Part shown: positions 42,822 to 53,682 of the stretch, piece by piece
Layout of the letters: each line of letters opens with the position of its first letter
Position numbering within the stretch: position 1 is the first letter of the stretch
Assembly (NCBI GenBank): GCA_977006965.1
Contig: OZ345360.1
Location: 1,860,001-1,924,000, forward strand
DNA from: Phymatolithon calcareum
Taxonomy: Eukaryota > Rhodophyta > Florideophyceae > Hapalidiales
Direction: 5' to 3'
DNA: 64,000 nt
Made by a program: the position numbers and the translations under genes
The notes under the pieces: model-generated
What the model saw: the letters and a program-made list of their open reading frames with translations, nothing else
Told to the model about the DNA's origin: nothing
The model's database searches: none

Positions 42822-43168
42822 TGTAATCACTGGGAGTAAAAGATAAGGGTTGGGGTTTATCTTGAAAAGGGGTAATTTCTCTGTGATGCGATGCCTCAGT
42901 CTAAGATGCGATCAGGATCGCCGCTTAAATAGGGCAGGGGCGAGCAATTGCACACGCTGCAAAAAGAGGGGCACTAACCGACGCTAGACTAATATTACGT
43001 CGAGTGTTAATCTACGTCTGCGATAAATCCGTTTATTCCTCTTGGAAGAGTCGTTCACGATACTGTGTTGTCAGTGCCGGTGGACAGATCACAAAGAGCC
43101 GTTATAGAGCTCCTAGGTCGATGGTGATAATGTCGTTCATTACTCCCCTGCAATATTGTGTGTCTACA
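42822..43168 (+). mobile_element. solo LTR, family Y, copy 1
   Basis: 347 bp, TGTAATCACTGGG to GTCTACA, with CCTT directly on both sides (42818-42821 and 43169-43172). It is homologous over its full length to 45424-45767, including AGCCGTTATAGAGCTCCT and TTGCACACGCTGCAAAA. TTAAATAGGGC in the middle may be the promoter. A 4-bp duplication is less common than 5 but is seen in some LTR elements. Confidence 0.85.
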
Positions 43169-44572
43169 CCTTGCCTTTTCAGCTTGCCGAAGACACACGC
43201 GTCTTGAGTGTCGAAACGTTTTCGAGGTCATGGAGTATTTCCCCTGGGACCGTGGATAGAGGCCACTCCCTCTCGTCTGTTCTGGGCGACAGCATCGAGC
43301 TGTCGTGGTTTCTTGCAGATTCGCATGTTGATTGTTCCGCTAGGTCGCGGACCCTGCCGGTAGTAGCTTGCATGTCGTCAGAGGAGTGTTCTTAAATTTT
43401 GGACCTAGAAGTATGTCGGACAGGTTCAGAGGACGAACACGAAGATGACGAAGCAGAGCAGGGAGATCAAAAGTCGCATCAAGATCTTCATCTGCGGCGC
43501 CCTCTTTGTCGAAAGTATCCTCAAGTGATCGGTACCGACGATTGTGATAAATAGAAGCCAGGGAGCTTTTTAGGAATCACGGAAGTATTGTTCGTAATGC
43601 AGGGAACAAGGTCAGAGTGTTGGTGGTCTAATCGGGTGTATGGTCAGCAGATATGTGTGAGCTATGATAAAGTAATAGATTGCTCGGAGGGCATGTAGGA
43701 CTCCGCAGATGGAAGTAGTTTGCATCATACTTCTTGCATTCAGTAGCCCGTCAATGACTGCTGGAGAAGGCCAGCTCACTATCTGCTCTGTTGTTCCGGC
43801 TTTCCATTCTGTCTAACGAACTGTTCTGATTGCAGACGGACTGTACTCCAAAGGGACATTCAATAACAATGAGCGCTTCAGCCGCGGGCGGGGAGCTAAC
43901 CGGCGATGATGTCGAGACTCAGCATGAGGACTAGAACGTGTTCGTGGTATTCCACGTGGACCAGCGCGACGTACAAGGCCTGGTCGTATACATTGCACGC
44001 AACACTTATTGCCTGTATTTCAGTAGCAATCATTCGACTGATTTCGTGGATAGTTTAATTTCGTGTTCAATAGGAACGCAAATGTTTACGCAAGTTTGAT
44101 GACGAAATTAGTGTTGCAGAAATGATATAAAAGCTCGCTGGGAGTTCCTCACTGAGAAGGAACCAAGCATCAAGAACAAGAAGGAATAACCAAACGTCAA
44201 ATTCTAGCGCAAGCTAGTGCGGCAGAAACCGATCGCTGGAGACAGCGCGTACCACTCGTCGTGGACGCAGCCACTGATTCATAGACCATTCAGGCACTAC
44301 AATCGTGGAAACTATTATCCTCTTTTGATCCTACCTTGGGGCTGTGAATCAAAGGACGACAATTGCTGACTTCATCAAGTCATCTCGCCAAGCGGAAGCT
44401 TGACTTTAATTGATATCAGGCTGGTGCGCGAATAAGTCATCTCTTTCATTCGAGAAAGCTTGGCAACTTCGGTATCGGAAGGTCATTGATACAAAGAGTT
44501 GAATCACTATACTCTCCGGATTATCCAACCCTGACCTGACTGTCCAATTCAAGGACAATTTAATAGTGCGAA

Positions 44573-45127
44573 GTGACTGATGAGTCGGACAGGAGCCTCG
44601 AAGGGAATCGGAATGAGGCACGATCCGGATCGGACTATAACGCGGAAGATATTGCTCAGTTCGAAGGCGAAGTTGACACGCAAGGAGGAGCAGAAACATA
44701 TCCTTGGGAAGAGCGATCCGCTGCGAACCCACTTCTGGAAGCAGCTTCTCGCATCGATCGGACTCTGGCAGCAGAGGTGAACGGGGCAGCTGTAAATGAC
44801 GGTGACGTTGACCTCCCGTACAATGACGGTGCGCAGCTACGTTCTCTCACGCACGCTGCGATGGGGGAGCCTGGAAATTCTCTGCCAGAGACGAATATGT
44901 TTGGGTCAAAGTCTCGAGAACACTGGGTTGAAACTCTGAGGAAAGAAAGGTATGGTGGACTGCTGTATGTTAACATGAAGTCGCTCTGTCGGGAGCCCCG
45001 ATATTCTCGATGGTGGAATTCGGATAAAGTAGAAAGTGGACCGACTACTTGTGAAGACTCGCGCCGCTCATTCCGCTTTCACGTGCCTTTTCCTAAACCT
45101 CTAAGATGGCATGGGACTCGGTCTTAG
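44573..45127 (+). CDS. hypothetical protein, acidic N-terminal region
   Basis: 184 codons, unrecognised. The first ~110 residues are acidic and of low complexity (TDESDRSLEG, DYNAEDIAQFEGEVD). A middle segment, SKSREHWVETLRKERYGG, could be a helix, and the C-terminus is basic. There is no signal peptide or membrane span. A TATA-like box lies 450 bp upstream at 44125. The 3' end runs into a 19-bp-stem hairpin. It may be a fragment of a mobile-element protein or chance; codon usage cannot settle this by eye. Confidence 0.3.
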   Translation: MTDESDRSLEGNRNEARSGSDYNAEDIAQFEGEVDTQGGAETYPWEERSAANPLLEAASRIDRTLAAEVNGAAVNDGDVDLPYNDGAQLRSLTHAAMGEPGNSLPETNMFGSKSREHWVETLRKERYGGLLYVNMKSLCREPRYSRWWNSDKVESGPTTCEDSRRSFRFHVPFPKPLRWHGTRS

Positions 45128-45172
45128 TATTGCGTTTTTACAATATAAATGAAACTAAGACAGAGTCCCATA
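45108..45172. repeat. 19-bp stem hairpin
   Basis: CATGGGACTCGGTCTTAGT and ACTAAGACAGAGTCCCATA pair with a single G-T-type mismatch; inner ATTG/CAAT extends the stem. It overlaps the stop codon of the 44573-45127 frame and could act in 3'-end formation or be a miniature element. Confidence 0.7.
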
Positions 45173-45423
45173 CCTAAATGAGGACAGTTATTGCATATTT
45201 GAAGACCTACTCCGGGAGCTGAGGCCGTTTGTGAGAGAGCTCAAATTGAAGATTCGACCTTGGAAAGCTTTGCTGGTATGTGATCAGCGGGACATTGCTC
45301 AAATCTTTGCGCTCTTAGTGTTCACCACATGTATGCCGAATGTGATCTCTGAAACAACCCTCTGGCAAATAGCGGGAAGCTTAAAAATCGCTGGAAAATG
45401 GAGGATGCTGTCTCGCAGGAAGC

Positions 45424-45767
45424 TGTGATCAAAGGGAGTGCTCAAAGGTGCAAAGTGGGTTTACCTTGGGAGTGGATGTTCCTTATATGATGCGATCCTT
45501 TGTCTAAGATGCGATCAAGGTCGCGGCTTAAATAAGGCCGGAAGCGAGCGATTGCACACGCTGCAAAAGGGGAAGCACTAACACTAGACTAATCGTACGT
45601 TGCGTGTTAGTCGGTGTCTGTGATTAATCCGTTGTTTCCACCGGGAAGAATCGATCACAATACTGCGTAAGCAGTTCCTGTGGATAGATTGCAGGGAGCC
45701 GTTATAGAGCTCCTGAATAGTTGCTGATAATGTCGTTCCTTACCCCTTGCATCATTGCGCGTCTACA
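45424..45767 (+). mobile_element. solo LTR, family Y, copy 2
   Basis: 344 bp, TGTGATCAAAGGG to GTCTACA, with AAGC directly on both sides (45420-45423 and 45768-45771). The duplication differs from that of copy 1, so the pair are two insertions and not the ends of one element. Confidence 0.85.
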
Positions 45768-47082
45768 AAGCGCCATCACTGCTATATCTCAATATTACGT
45801 CGGACATTTGCTGTGGTGTTCTAAAAATTGCAAGTGGCCAATGCGCATTCATTCTGACAGCGAGGTGCATGGGCGTACGTACTCTTTGACTAGTGATCTC
45901 GCAGGTTATTCAGTATTTCAAACGCTGATTGCGAAAGCGAAATGCTACGTCGTAGTCTCCGGCATGCTTTAAATTTTCTCGTTTGGAAAAACAGCACGAA
46001 TTGTCTGTCATACGCATGAGGCACCAACAGCGTTAAGGCGGCTAAGTTGCGGGGCGACGGAGCACTGGGAAACGCGCTGGGAGCTATGGGGGCTGGGCTG
46101 GGCTCATCGGCGGCTCGTACCCATACCCCTGCCTGAGCCGGTACAGGCCAAAATTTCTCTAGAGTTGTCGTGAGAAGAGAACGGAGCTGCTGAACTGCGT
46201 TCTTAAACTCCATGACCTCCGAGGAGGGGTAACTCAGCTCCATACGGCCCTGGCTCTATGAAGAGCCGCCTTGCTGCGCAAGTCTCACGACTAGTAATCT
46301 TCAGTGGGGTATCAGCCAGGGTACGCAGTGTCATCAGCGCGCCAGTCGGAGTCTTCCATGGGCATGGGTAATGGGCCGAGTGTCATACCATGGGTAGCGC
46401 AGGGAGAACAGATTCGTTTGGCTAATGACGACGCGAGCCCCTCAGTTTCTGGGACGCCACGCCAAAGATGGATATTGTCACTGCAACGTGCACATTGATG
46501 GGAGTCCGCGATGAGTTCCTGGCGGGGGTAGCCGGGCTGGACGCGGCGCATGAGGGACGACGGCGAGGGTCTCTGACGAGAGCGGCCCCGGTCGGAGGGA
46601 CCGCGGAGGTACTCACTGTAATTTTTCAATAAAAATACGCAGAAGCAATAATTCATTCGGCGCCAAGCAGGAAGGAAGAGCTAGTTTCGCTACCCATCCA
46701 CCTCTTAGAAGGCAGAGACTGTCCCCTACCTGGCACCATTTTCCTGGTTACTCCGTCGTGAGATGCGAAACTACTGTAGGACTTCCTGATTCTCATTACG
46801 TAAATCCCAACATAACCTCTGTAGATGGAGTTGGAACCAATAAGCGGTTGTTGAGATATGTCCTCGGCTTCAACAGATCCATATTTGGTCAAGACACGGC
46901 TTATTAATTTTCGGTTATTTTCTTTGCAAATTCTGGCTTCTAATTAAGCTGCGAGATCATGTCGATGAAATACGCCTTGCTGTTCGTTGACGCGAGTATC
47001 AGATATTTTGGAGCTCCAGTTTCAACCAATTATGATAGCACAACTCGGAGATGCATCCCCAGACATGTCGCAGCACGCCTTA

Positions 47083-47303
47083 TTAAGGACCTACACCCAC
47101 ATCTTAGATTTTCACTTTTATTTTTTATGAGCTTGGGAATCCGAGAAGCTCATTGGACACTTTCTGTTATGGCAGTACATAAGTGGCTAAGCAAAAAAAA
47201 GTCCTCGCGCCGTGGAAACTTTTTCTAGAAATTCTCAGCAGAGGGTTCCTTCTAAAATCGGGACAGCTCCTTAAACGCGCAGATTAAGACCACTTCCTGA
47301 TCC
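47083..47303 (+). repeat. 221-bp inverted repeat, left arm
   Basis: Highly similar (over 90% by eye) to the complement of 47540-47761, from TTAAGGACCTA at the outer end to CACTTCCTGATCC at the inner end, with a 236-bp spacer. It could be a foldback transposon or two inverse copies of one element. Confidence 0.9.
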
Positions 47304-47539
47304 GTTCTTCGCATTTTGAAAACTGCTATAGAGATCCAAGAACGTAGGTAACCCAAAAACCAAAAAAGTCAAAGAAAAGGGATGAAATAAGGAGTGTAGA
47401 GCACTTTTTGTAATTCTGATCTTGAAAAAGAATCGCCTACAAAGATGGACAATTATCTTGAAAAGGACTCGTTTAACTTCTTATTGCCTTGGTCTAAAGT
47501 TTCGAATGGTTGTAGACTACCACAAGAATACTGCAAATG

Positions 47540-47761
47540 GGATCAGGAAGTGGTCTTAAACTGCGCGTGAAAGGAGCTGTCCCGATTTTCGAAGGAACCC
47601 CCTGCTGAGAATTTCTAGAAAAAGTTTCCATGGTGCGAGGACTTTTTTTGCTTAGCCAATTATGTACTGCCTTAACAGAAAGTGTCCAATGAGCTTCTCG
47701 GATTCCCAAGCTCATAAAAAATATAAAAGTGAAAATCTAAGATGGGGATTTAGGTCCTTAA
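47540..47761 (-). repeat. 221-bp inverted repeat, right arm
   Basis: Partner of 47083-47303. The shared segment translates to MSLGIREAHWTLSV in one frame of each arm, but the frame is short and I see no coding function. Confidence 0.9.
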
Positions 47762-48729
47762 GGGGCTGTTTTGTCAGGTATTAGGATCCTCTGGAACGAA
47801 TAGAGTCAGCAGCTCATGGGGTTGAGATCATGTGGATGACTTCTGTGCTGAGAGAGAGAGAGATCATCTCTGTGAGATATTTTTGGATGAACGCTTTCTC
47901 TCCATCATGGAGAGATGTCATTCATGTTCAAATATTTCGTCACACACGCAGGCGTAACAGGACTGTTTGTCGACGTGTCTTTCAAACTTTGGAGATTGCG
48001 CTTAAACCAGAACATGCTCGATTTAAAATAAAATAAACAACTCATGCAGTAGAAGACTCGAATATCAGAGCCGTTCAAATATGCAGAACTCATTCCTATC
48101 TGATACCAGGCCAGTCGTTTCTTTTATTGTTCAATTCGAACCCGGATCTATGAAGCGTGAGATTGCGCTGGAACTTGCCCTGCCAATCAGAGTATTGAGA
48201 TACCAAAAAATCTTCCTCAGCGTTCGTTGACTAGGAATCATTAAACCAATGCTGCTAACCTCTACATGTGCCAGTATTAACCTTGTCTGCAGGTCGACAG
48301 AGTTCAACGGTCAACGTTCATGGAGAAAGCTACTGCACTGTATCAAGGAATGGTGAATACACTGTTAGTTATCGAGTTTTATTAAATATTTATGCAAGGA
48401 TGTGATAGATTTACAGTGCAAAGCCATGCTGCGCATTCGTTGAGATTCATGACCGTTGACAAGGGTATTTTTCCCACGATTGTCTATTCCTAGAAATTTT
48501 TGACCACCAACAAAGTATAGTTGGAGCGGCTCTTCTTCGACACGTCGACATTCCTTACCAAAGAGCAAACGCACGTAATGGAAGGGATGTCCTGATATTT
48601 ACCAAGCGACAGAACGAGATTTCCCCTGACAGTCGAAAAGTATTTGAGCGACCTTCATCTAACCTTTGGTACACCTTGGACCAGGCTCAATAGGCTTTTT
48701 CGATGAGTTAAACTTGGCCTGGGAATTTC

Positions 48730-50691
48730 ATGAATACTTTCTATCAACACGCTACCCTTTTGGGGAAAGTTCGCGATATTGATGCAAAGGATCATGCGTT
48801 CGAAATCGAATGCCGAGGCGGGGACAAATTTGACGTTTTTGTTACCGACCAGACATGGTTCCGCCCACTCTCCAATCTTGACGGTGTTACTCGTGATCGC
48901 TACAAGAACCCGGATGGTGTCGATGATTCGGTCTCGGCACGACTGCAGAAGTACTTGACGAAAGATTGCTATGTAGCAATTATCGGGGTGCTGACTCGAA
49001 CCACGAAAGCTACCATAAGAAATCGATTCGATGCGCGAACCTTATATTTGCTGTACGAACTTGATGGACAGCTGTTCACATCCCCGGATGTAGGAAGATT
49101 TGTTTTCGAAACGAGCGCTTGGTGGCAAAGCCAGGTCCTTACCCTTGGAGACACATGGCTAGGTGCGCTTTTCGGCCAATCTCAGAAATACGATTATAAT
49201 CTGTATCAAACCGAGCTGGGAATCACTTACGCGAAAGAGCCGAATCGAACCCAAGAAATGGCCACCCTGTCTCGACTGATCTACGGATTCTCGTCAGCTT
49301 ATCTCATGTCCGGAAATCAACGCTTTTTAGATGCAGCTCGAGCGGGGGTCGAATACCAGCGAGAATACTTTCGTACTACCGACGGCGATCTGTTCTTTTG
49401 GGCTTTTGGAAAAAAAGGACAGGAAATCATCTACACTTCCCAAAATCCAGACGACTTAAATACTCTTCCTCTTTATGAGCAAATCTACGCGCTGTCAGGA
49501 TTGGCCCAGTTTTATCGCATCACCCTGGAATGGGAAGTACTGCAAGATATGGAGCGCACTGTCAAATCTATGATTGCGTATTTCCGCGATAAGACAAAAT
49601 ACGGCGGTTACTTCTCTCATCTCGACTCGATTACCCGAGCCCCAGACTCCGAATTCCTTGGCAGAAACAAGAGTCGTAAAAATTGGAATTCAGTTGGTGA
49701 CCATATCCCTGCATACTTGGTGAACCTTATTCTCGCCCTCGAACCACTTCCACCGCAGGCCGATAAATTTCTGCGAGAATTCTTGAAGACCTGTCACGAA
49801 ATCCTGAAAGAGACGGCAGCCCTCATTGTTGAGAAATTTCCAGAGAAAGATGAGCAAGGAAAGCTTAAACCATACGTTTTCGAGAGATTCTTCCAAGACT
49901 GGACTCCTGACTTAACATGGGGCTGGCAGCAAAATCGTGCCATCATTGGACACAACCTCAAGATCGCCTGGAATCTAACAAGAGTTGCCTTTTACTTTCA
50001 ATCCAGGCCCGAATCAGGCGTTGATCCGAAGCCAATGATAGAGATTGCCGAGCATTTGGCTAAGAGCATGCTTGAAACTGGGTCTGTAGATTTGTACCGC
50101 GGGGGATGCTATGATGCCGTCGAACGTGAGCCAAAGAATGGCTTTCCCATTGAATTCACCTGGCTCAACACCAAAGACTTCTGGCAGCAAGAACAGGGCA
50201 TACTTGCGTACTTCATCCTTTACGGTTGCACTAAGAATCAGGATTATCTTGATGTAGCAAGGGAAATGTCATGCTTCTGGAATATTTTCTTTCTCGATCG
50301 CAACACTCGAGGAGTATTCTTTCGCACCACAGATAACGGCAGCCCTGTAATTGAAGGAGACTACGGCGACAAGGGAACGCACGCAATATCAGGATATCAT
50401 GCTTTTGAACTAAGCTATCTTGCTCACATCTACATCATGACTTATGTGCAACACGAAAAATTCCGTCTGTACTTCAAGCCTGTTGGCAACTGTCGGCGCA
50501 AGACAATCAATGTTCTTCCGGATTTCGTCCCGAAAGGAGCACTGAAGATAGCGGAAGTATTTGTTAATGGACAAAAATGGCATAAGGGCCATTATGACCC
50601 AGAATTTGCCCAGATAACGTTTGATACAAATGGCGAGACAACTGAGATAGAAGTCGTTCTTGAGCCCTGTGCTGCATCGACGGACACTTGA
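48730..50691 (+). CDS. AGE-family (N-acylglucosamine 2-epimerase-like) sugar epimerase/isomerase
   Basis: 653 codons, no introns. Residues ~120-575 have the repeating helical-hairpin pattern of an (alpha/alpha)6 barrel of the AGE superfamily: SRLIYGFSSAYLMSGNQRFL (R182), LPLYEQIYALSGLAQFYRIT, GDHIPAYL (H325), IIGHNLKIAW (H408), DFWQQEQGILAYF (E488) and ISGYHAFELSYLAH (H557, E560). In characterised members the equivalent Arg, Glu and His residues abstract and return the C2 proton of N-acylglucosamine, mannose or cellobiose. The substrate here is not decidable. It is longer than usual (~400 aa): a ~115-residue N-terminal part with a beta-rich pattern (ATLLGKVRDIDAKDHAFEIE) and a ~75-residue C-terminal beta region are added. 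No signal peptide, so cytosolic. Bacterial-like form; transfer is possible but unproven. Confidence 0.85.
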   Translation: MNTFYQHATLLGKVRDIDAKDHAFEIECRGGDKFDVFVTDQTWFRPLSNLDGVTRDRYKNPDGVDDSVSARLQKYLTKDCYVAIIGVLTRTTKATIRNRFDARTLYLLYELDGQLFTSPDVGRFVFETSAWWQSQVLTLGDTWLGALFGQSQKYDYNLYQTELGITYAKEPNRTQEMATLSRLIYGFSSAYLMSGNQRFLDAARAGVEYQREYFRTTDGDLFFWAFGKKGQEIIYTSQNPDDLNTLPLYEQIYALSGLAQFYRITLEWEVLQDMERTVKSMIAYFRDKTKYGGYFSHLDSITRAPDSEFLGRNKSRKNWNSVGDHIPAYLVNLILALEPLPPQADKFLREFLKTCHEILKETAALIVEKFPEKDEQGKLKPYVFERFFQDWTPDLTWGWQQNRAIIGHNLKIAWNLTRVAFYFQSRPESGVDPKPMIEIAEHLAKSMLETGSVDLYRGGCYDAVEREPKNGFPIEFTWLNTKDFWQQEQGILAYFILYGCTKNQDYLDVAREMSCFWNIFFLDRNTRGVFFRTTDNGSPVIEGDYGDKGTHAISGYHAFELSYLAHIYIMTYVQHEKFRLYFKPVGNCRRKTINVLPDFVPKGALKIAEVFVNGQKWHKGHYDPEFAQITFDTNGETTEIEVVLEPCAASTDT

Positions 50692-51472
50692 CTTGTGATG
50701 GCAGCACGATGCAATGGTTGCCGATGCGAGGAGATGAGATACTCTATGATAGAGATTTATGACAAAGATAGATGAACACTGTAGGGTTTATGTCAAATTA
50801 AAGGTATCCCGCTTTGCGTAGACTGTGCCAAAGGCTGAACCGGCTTTCTTTTTACGGGAAAGGGTCGCGACTGGTTTGACTTCAAGTAGTATCATAAAGA
50901 ATTGGTTTGCAACTGTATCGCACACAGCCATTAAATGATTCAAAAAAGCATGCGAAAGATCAAGATAGAATCTAAACAGCTTGCCATTGTTATAAACTTT
51001 CCTCTCGCTCTCATAAATACTATGCTTCTTTGCTCGATGTCGAAACTTGCAGAGTCATAGCAGTTAAGCAGGTATTACCGAAATAGTCGCGGTAATTCGC
51101 GGCGCAGAATGCTTCGCAAAGAACTAGCAGCAAACATGAAGTCGATGCTCCCGATGGCGAGGTGCGCCACTTGTTGCAGAAGCTCACTCGAAGAATGATG
51201 TGATATGAAAAACAATCGTACTGTAATAATAGCCTTACAGTTACATTTTCTCCGCCGTTCACACGTAACCCTGAACGCCGTCCACTGGAACAATACAATT
51301 AGTTTTACATTATCCAGTAAAATGCGAGTGGAACACGGAACCAAGGTCAAGGACATTCTCAGTCCAGTTCGACTCGGGAGTATTTTTGTGCCTTCTTCTT
51401 TCCCTGCTCCCACGCGTGTTGTCGCACCCCTGCGGACGTGCTTTCGCGTCCCGGCCTTGCGCCAACAACATT
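50692..51472. other. 3' flank of the epimerase gene, no other gene
   Basis: I see no domain on either strand. Minus-strand frames at 51020-51413 are shadows of AT-rich text. The Copia A gag frame begins at the right edge. Confidence 0.45.
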
Positions 51473-52537
51473 ATGGGCCCAGCGGCAAACAAAGTGACCA
51501 GCAGAAGCCCGCTGGATCCGCCTATTTTCTCCGATGACGGTGATCTTCAAGTTTGGCGGAAGAAAGTAGCTCGATGGGTTGATCTGATCTCTACCGCCGC
51601 CGAGAAAGGGACGGAAAAAGCTTACAAGACGGTATTCGCAACGCTTGGTCTTCAACCAACAGCGCAGCAGTTTATTGTAGACGAAGCGGAGGAAAAGAAG
51701 GTCATCGACTACAAAAAAGATGACCAGGTCAAGGCCGTGCGTGAGATCGTTGAACTTATTGCCGTAGATCCCCCGATCGCCATGGTTACTAGCCTGATAA
51801 CTTCGTTTAAAAAGGTGTCCTCGGGTCTTTGCAAGGAAAACAAAGATCTACCATTTTTCGTGTCGAGGTTCCGTCGTTTTGTGGCAGAACACCTGATTCA
51901 TGAGGGAGGTTCCCCGTCCTCCGAAACTGGAGAAGTTCTCACAATCATGCTTCTCAACAATGCTGATCTGGAGAAAGGCAAGTTAACCAACGCTAAGCTA
52001 CAGCTCATCGCACTAGCTGAGTCTCGTACTAAGAGGTCAACCCCGGAAGCAGAAAGTCTGAAGGTGAGGGTCGAGATCTTAGACAAAATTGTCAAAGCTT
52101 CAAGCGATCTTGCAGAAGTAAGCCGTAATCCACCGCAAACCCTTATGCGTAATACGAGGGGTTTCAAGAGAGCTCTGCAAGATATTCACGAGAAGATTGT
52201 GGAAATTTCAATGCAGTTTGTGAATGCCATTGCGGAGATCAATCTTGAAGAGGATCCCAGTGTCGAAGACAACATAGCACGGCTTGTTGTATTCTTCTCT
52301 TCGAGATGCATCTTGCAGTTGGATGACGCTGTGACGGTCCTGCGTTCACTTAGTTTTACGTCTAAAAATGCTACCTATCACATCACTAAGCATGACGTTA
52401 AAACTACTGTGGGACAGAGAGTTCAGAAATCTCTTTTTAGTATTGACCAGGGAACACATGGTCCGTTGAATAACTTCTCTTCATCGAAATCAAGATATAA
52501 AAGAAAACTTTCGAAGGTAGTATTCAACAGTTGGTAA
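51473..52537 (+). CDS. Copia-type Gag protein (element A), truncated by frameshift
   Basis: 354 codons from MGPAANK (frame open to 51386). It begins PPIFSDDGDLQVWRKKVARW, the usual opening of Copia Gag, continues as an all-helical capsid-like region (FATLGLQPTAQQFIVDEAE, FFVSRFRRFVAEHLIHEGG) and ends SRYKRKLSKVVFNSW. The zinc knuckle belongs to the same polyprotein but lies just downstream in another frame (CFEC.YSDHKRGD, ~52595-52640), with a stop in place of a residue and the last Cys lost. Gag would assemble the virus-like particle in the cytoplasm. The capsid part is intact but is cut off from its nucleocapsid. Confidence 0.75.
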   Translation: MGPAANKVTSRSPLDPPIFSDDGDLQVWRKKVARWVDLISTAAEKGTEKAYKTVFATLGLQPTAQQFIVDEAEEKKVIDYKKDDQVKAVREIVELIAVDPPIAMVTSLITSFKKVSSGLCKENKDLPFFVSRFRRFVAEHLIHEGGSPSSETGEVLTIMLLNNADLEKGKLTNAKLQLIALAESRTKRSTPEAESLKVRVEILDKIVKASSDLAEVSRNPPQTLMRNTRGFKRALQDIHEKIVEISMQFVNAIAEINLEEDPSVEDNIARLVVFFSSRCILQLDDAVTVLRSLSFTSKNATYHITKHDVKTTVGQRVQKSLFSIDQGTHGPLNNFSSSKSRYKRKLSKVVFNSW

Positions 52538-53400
52538 GAAAGGTTCCGGTTCGTCAAGGAAGCGCATTCATCCAATTGAGACAAGGATGAGTTCTTGTGC
52601 TTCGAATGTTGATATAGCGACCACAAGCGCGGAGATCCTTCCTACAAACAACCCAACTATCTGACCAAGAAGCACCGTCAAGAGGCAGGAAATTCCAAGA
52701 GCAAAGCTCCAGACAAACGTCCTCAGTTTTTTTAGTAGGGATCCAGCCCTACGAATGGCAAAAAGCTTGATCGCGGGGCCTGGAGCCGCTTCAGATATCA
52801 AGCCGTGCTTTCTAGATCCTAGTCCAGTATTGGATATTGGGTGTCCGCGCAGCGTCGGTGGAATAGACGCCGCCGCATCGTTGTGTCTGGCCATGGGAGT
52901 CGAGCTCGTACTTAGCGTTAGAATTACAGATTTGCTAGCCGTTCTTTGGATTCGGACTGGAGCGCAGCTGGGCCGACACTAGAGCATTTTCCTTTCGGGA
53001 CCCCCAAGATTTTTAATTACTACAACAAATCCATTTCAGACGACTGCGTCATATCTGACATTCCAAAGCATTGCGTGAATGTGGCACATGTGGAATCCGG
53101 GACGGGGCATCTGATTTAAGCTGTTGGATGTTAGTTACGTGCTGTGAATAATGCAAAGAGCTGCCTTACACTCGAGAACCTAAAAAGTGTCAAGTTTGCT
53201 TGCCCGCGTTCTTCTTATAGATTTTCTTCGAGAAGGACGTGTTAAAGACGCTTAATGTGCTTGGAGATCGTCTTGGCTGCTTGGAAATGATCTACAACTC
53301 GACAGAAGTGAAATTCAAAGCAATTGATGTCCGATCGGGATTAGCTGATGATGAGGAAGCTGAGATTCGGAAAACGACCAAACGCTGTTAAGCACTCGAA
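52538..53400 (+). pseudogene. Copia element A: zinc knuckle and protease ruin
   Basis: After the Gag stop, shifted frames give the defective zinc knuckle, then an aspartic-protease segment in 52755-52982: VLDIGCPRSVGGIDAA. The family usually has D-T/S-G; here Ile replaces the middle residue. It continues in text resembling the post-protease region (IFFEKDVLKTLNVLGDRLGC, ~53222). Nothing of integrase or reverse transcriptase follows before the next element. Confidence 0.65.
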
Positions 53401-53682
53401 TTCAAACTGGGGCTAATTTCTGTCGCACCTGATTATCTCTTCTTGATCTTCTTTTAACCGAGACTACGAATTGTAGCTTTTATTTTTGAAGAATTCTTGC
53501 CTAAAGGTGCAATTCTTGCACAAGGTCTTCTTGCACGCACATATAGTAGCGCAGAGGTACCTAACATCGACATATACTCTCTCGAAGAGGGGTCTTTTCA
53601 GAAATTTGCACTTGTGAACAAAAAGTTGAGGAGAGTGCATATTTTTGTACTGAGCAGGCTATAAGATTTCTCCTTTGAAAAT

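Larger units (their letters stand above)
43173..45419. other. stretch between the two family Y solo LTRs
   Basis: It contains a TATA-plus-hairpin (44124-44163: ATATAAAAGC, then GGTTCC-type stem GTTCCT..AGGAAC), one open frame (44573-45127) and a hairpin (45108-45172). No reverse transcriptase, gag or protease motif was found, so this is not the interior of a full LTR element. Confidence 0.45.
45772..48729. other. 3-kb stretch, no recognisable gene apart from an inverted repeat
   Basis: Frames at 45890-46243 and 46312-46656 (minus strand) are moderately G/C-rich but carry no domain I know. A short GA run (47850-47863) is present. The notable structure is the inverted repeat at 47083-47761. 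Confidence 0.4.

Noticed and set aside
43813-43998. Arg/Pro-rich minus-strand frame
   Set aside because: 61 codons, no conserved feature, typical of chance frames in this composition.
42822-45767. A complete 2.9-kb LTR retrotransposon bounded by the two family Y copies
   Set aside because: Each copy has its own 4-bp flanking duplication, the outer flanks do not match each other, and the interior shows no primer-binding site or gag/pol motifs.
48130-48165. Possible tRNA B-box (CCGGGTTCGAATTGAAC on the minus strand)
   Set aside because: The flanking T-stem does not pair and no acceptor or D-arm partner could be found.
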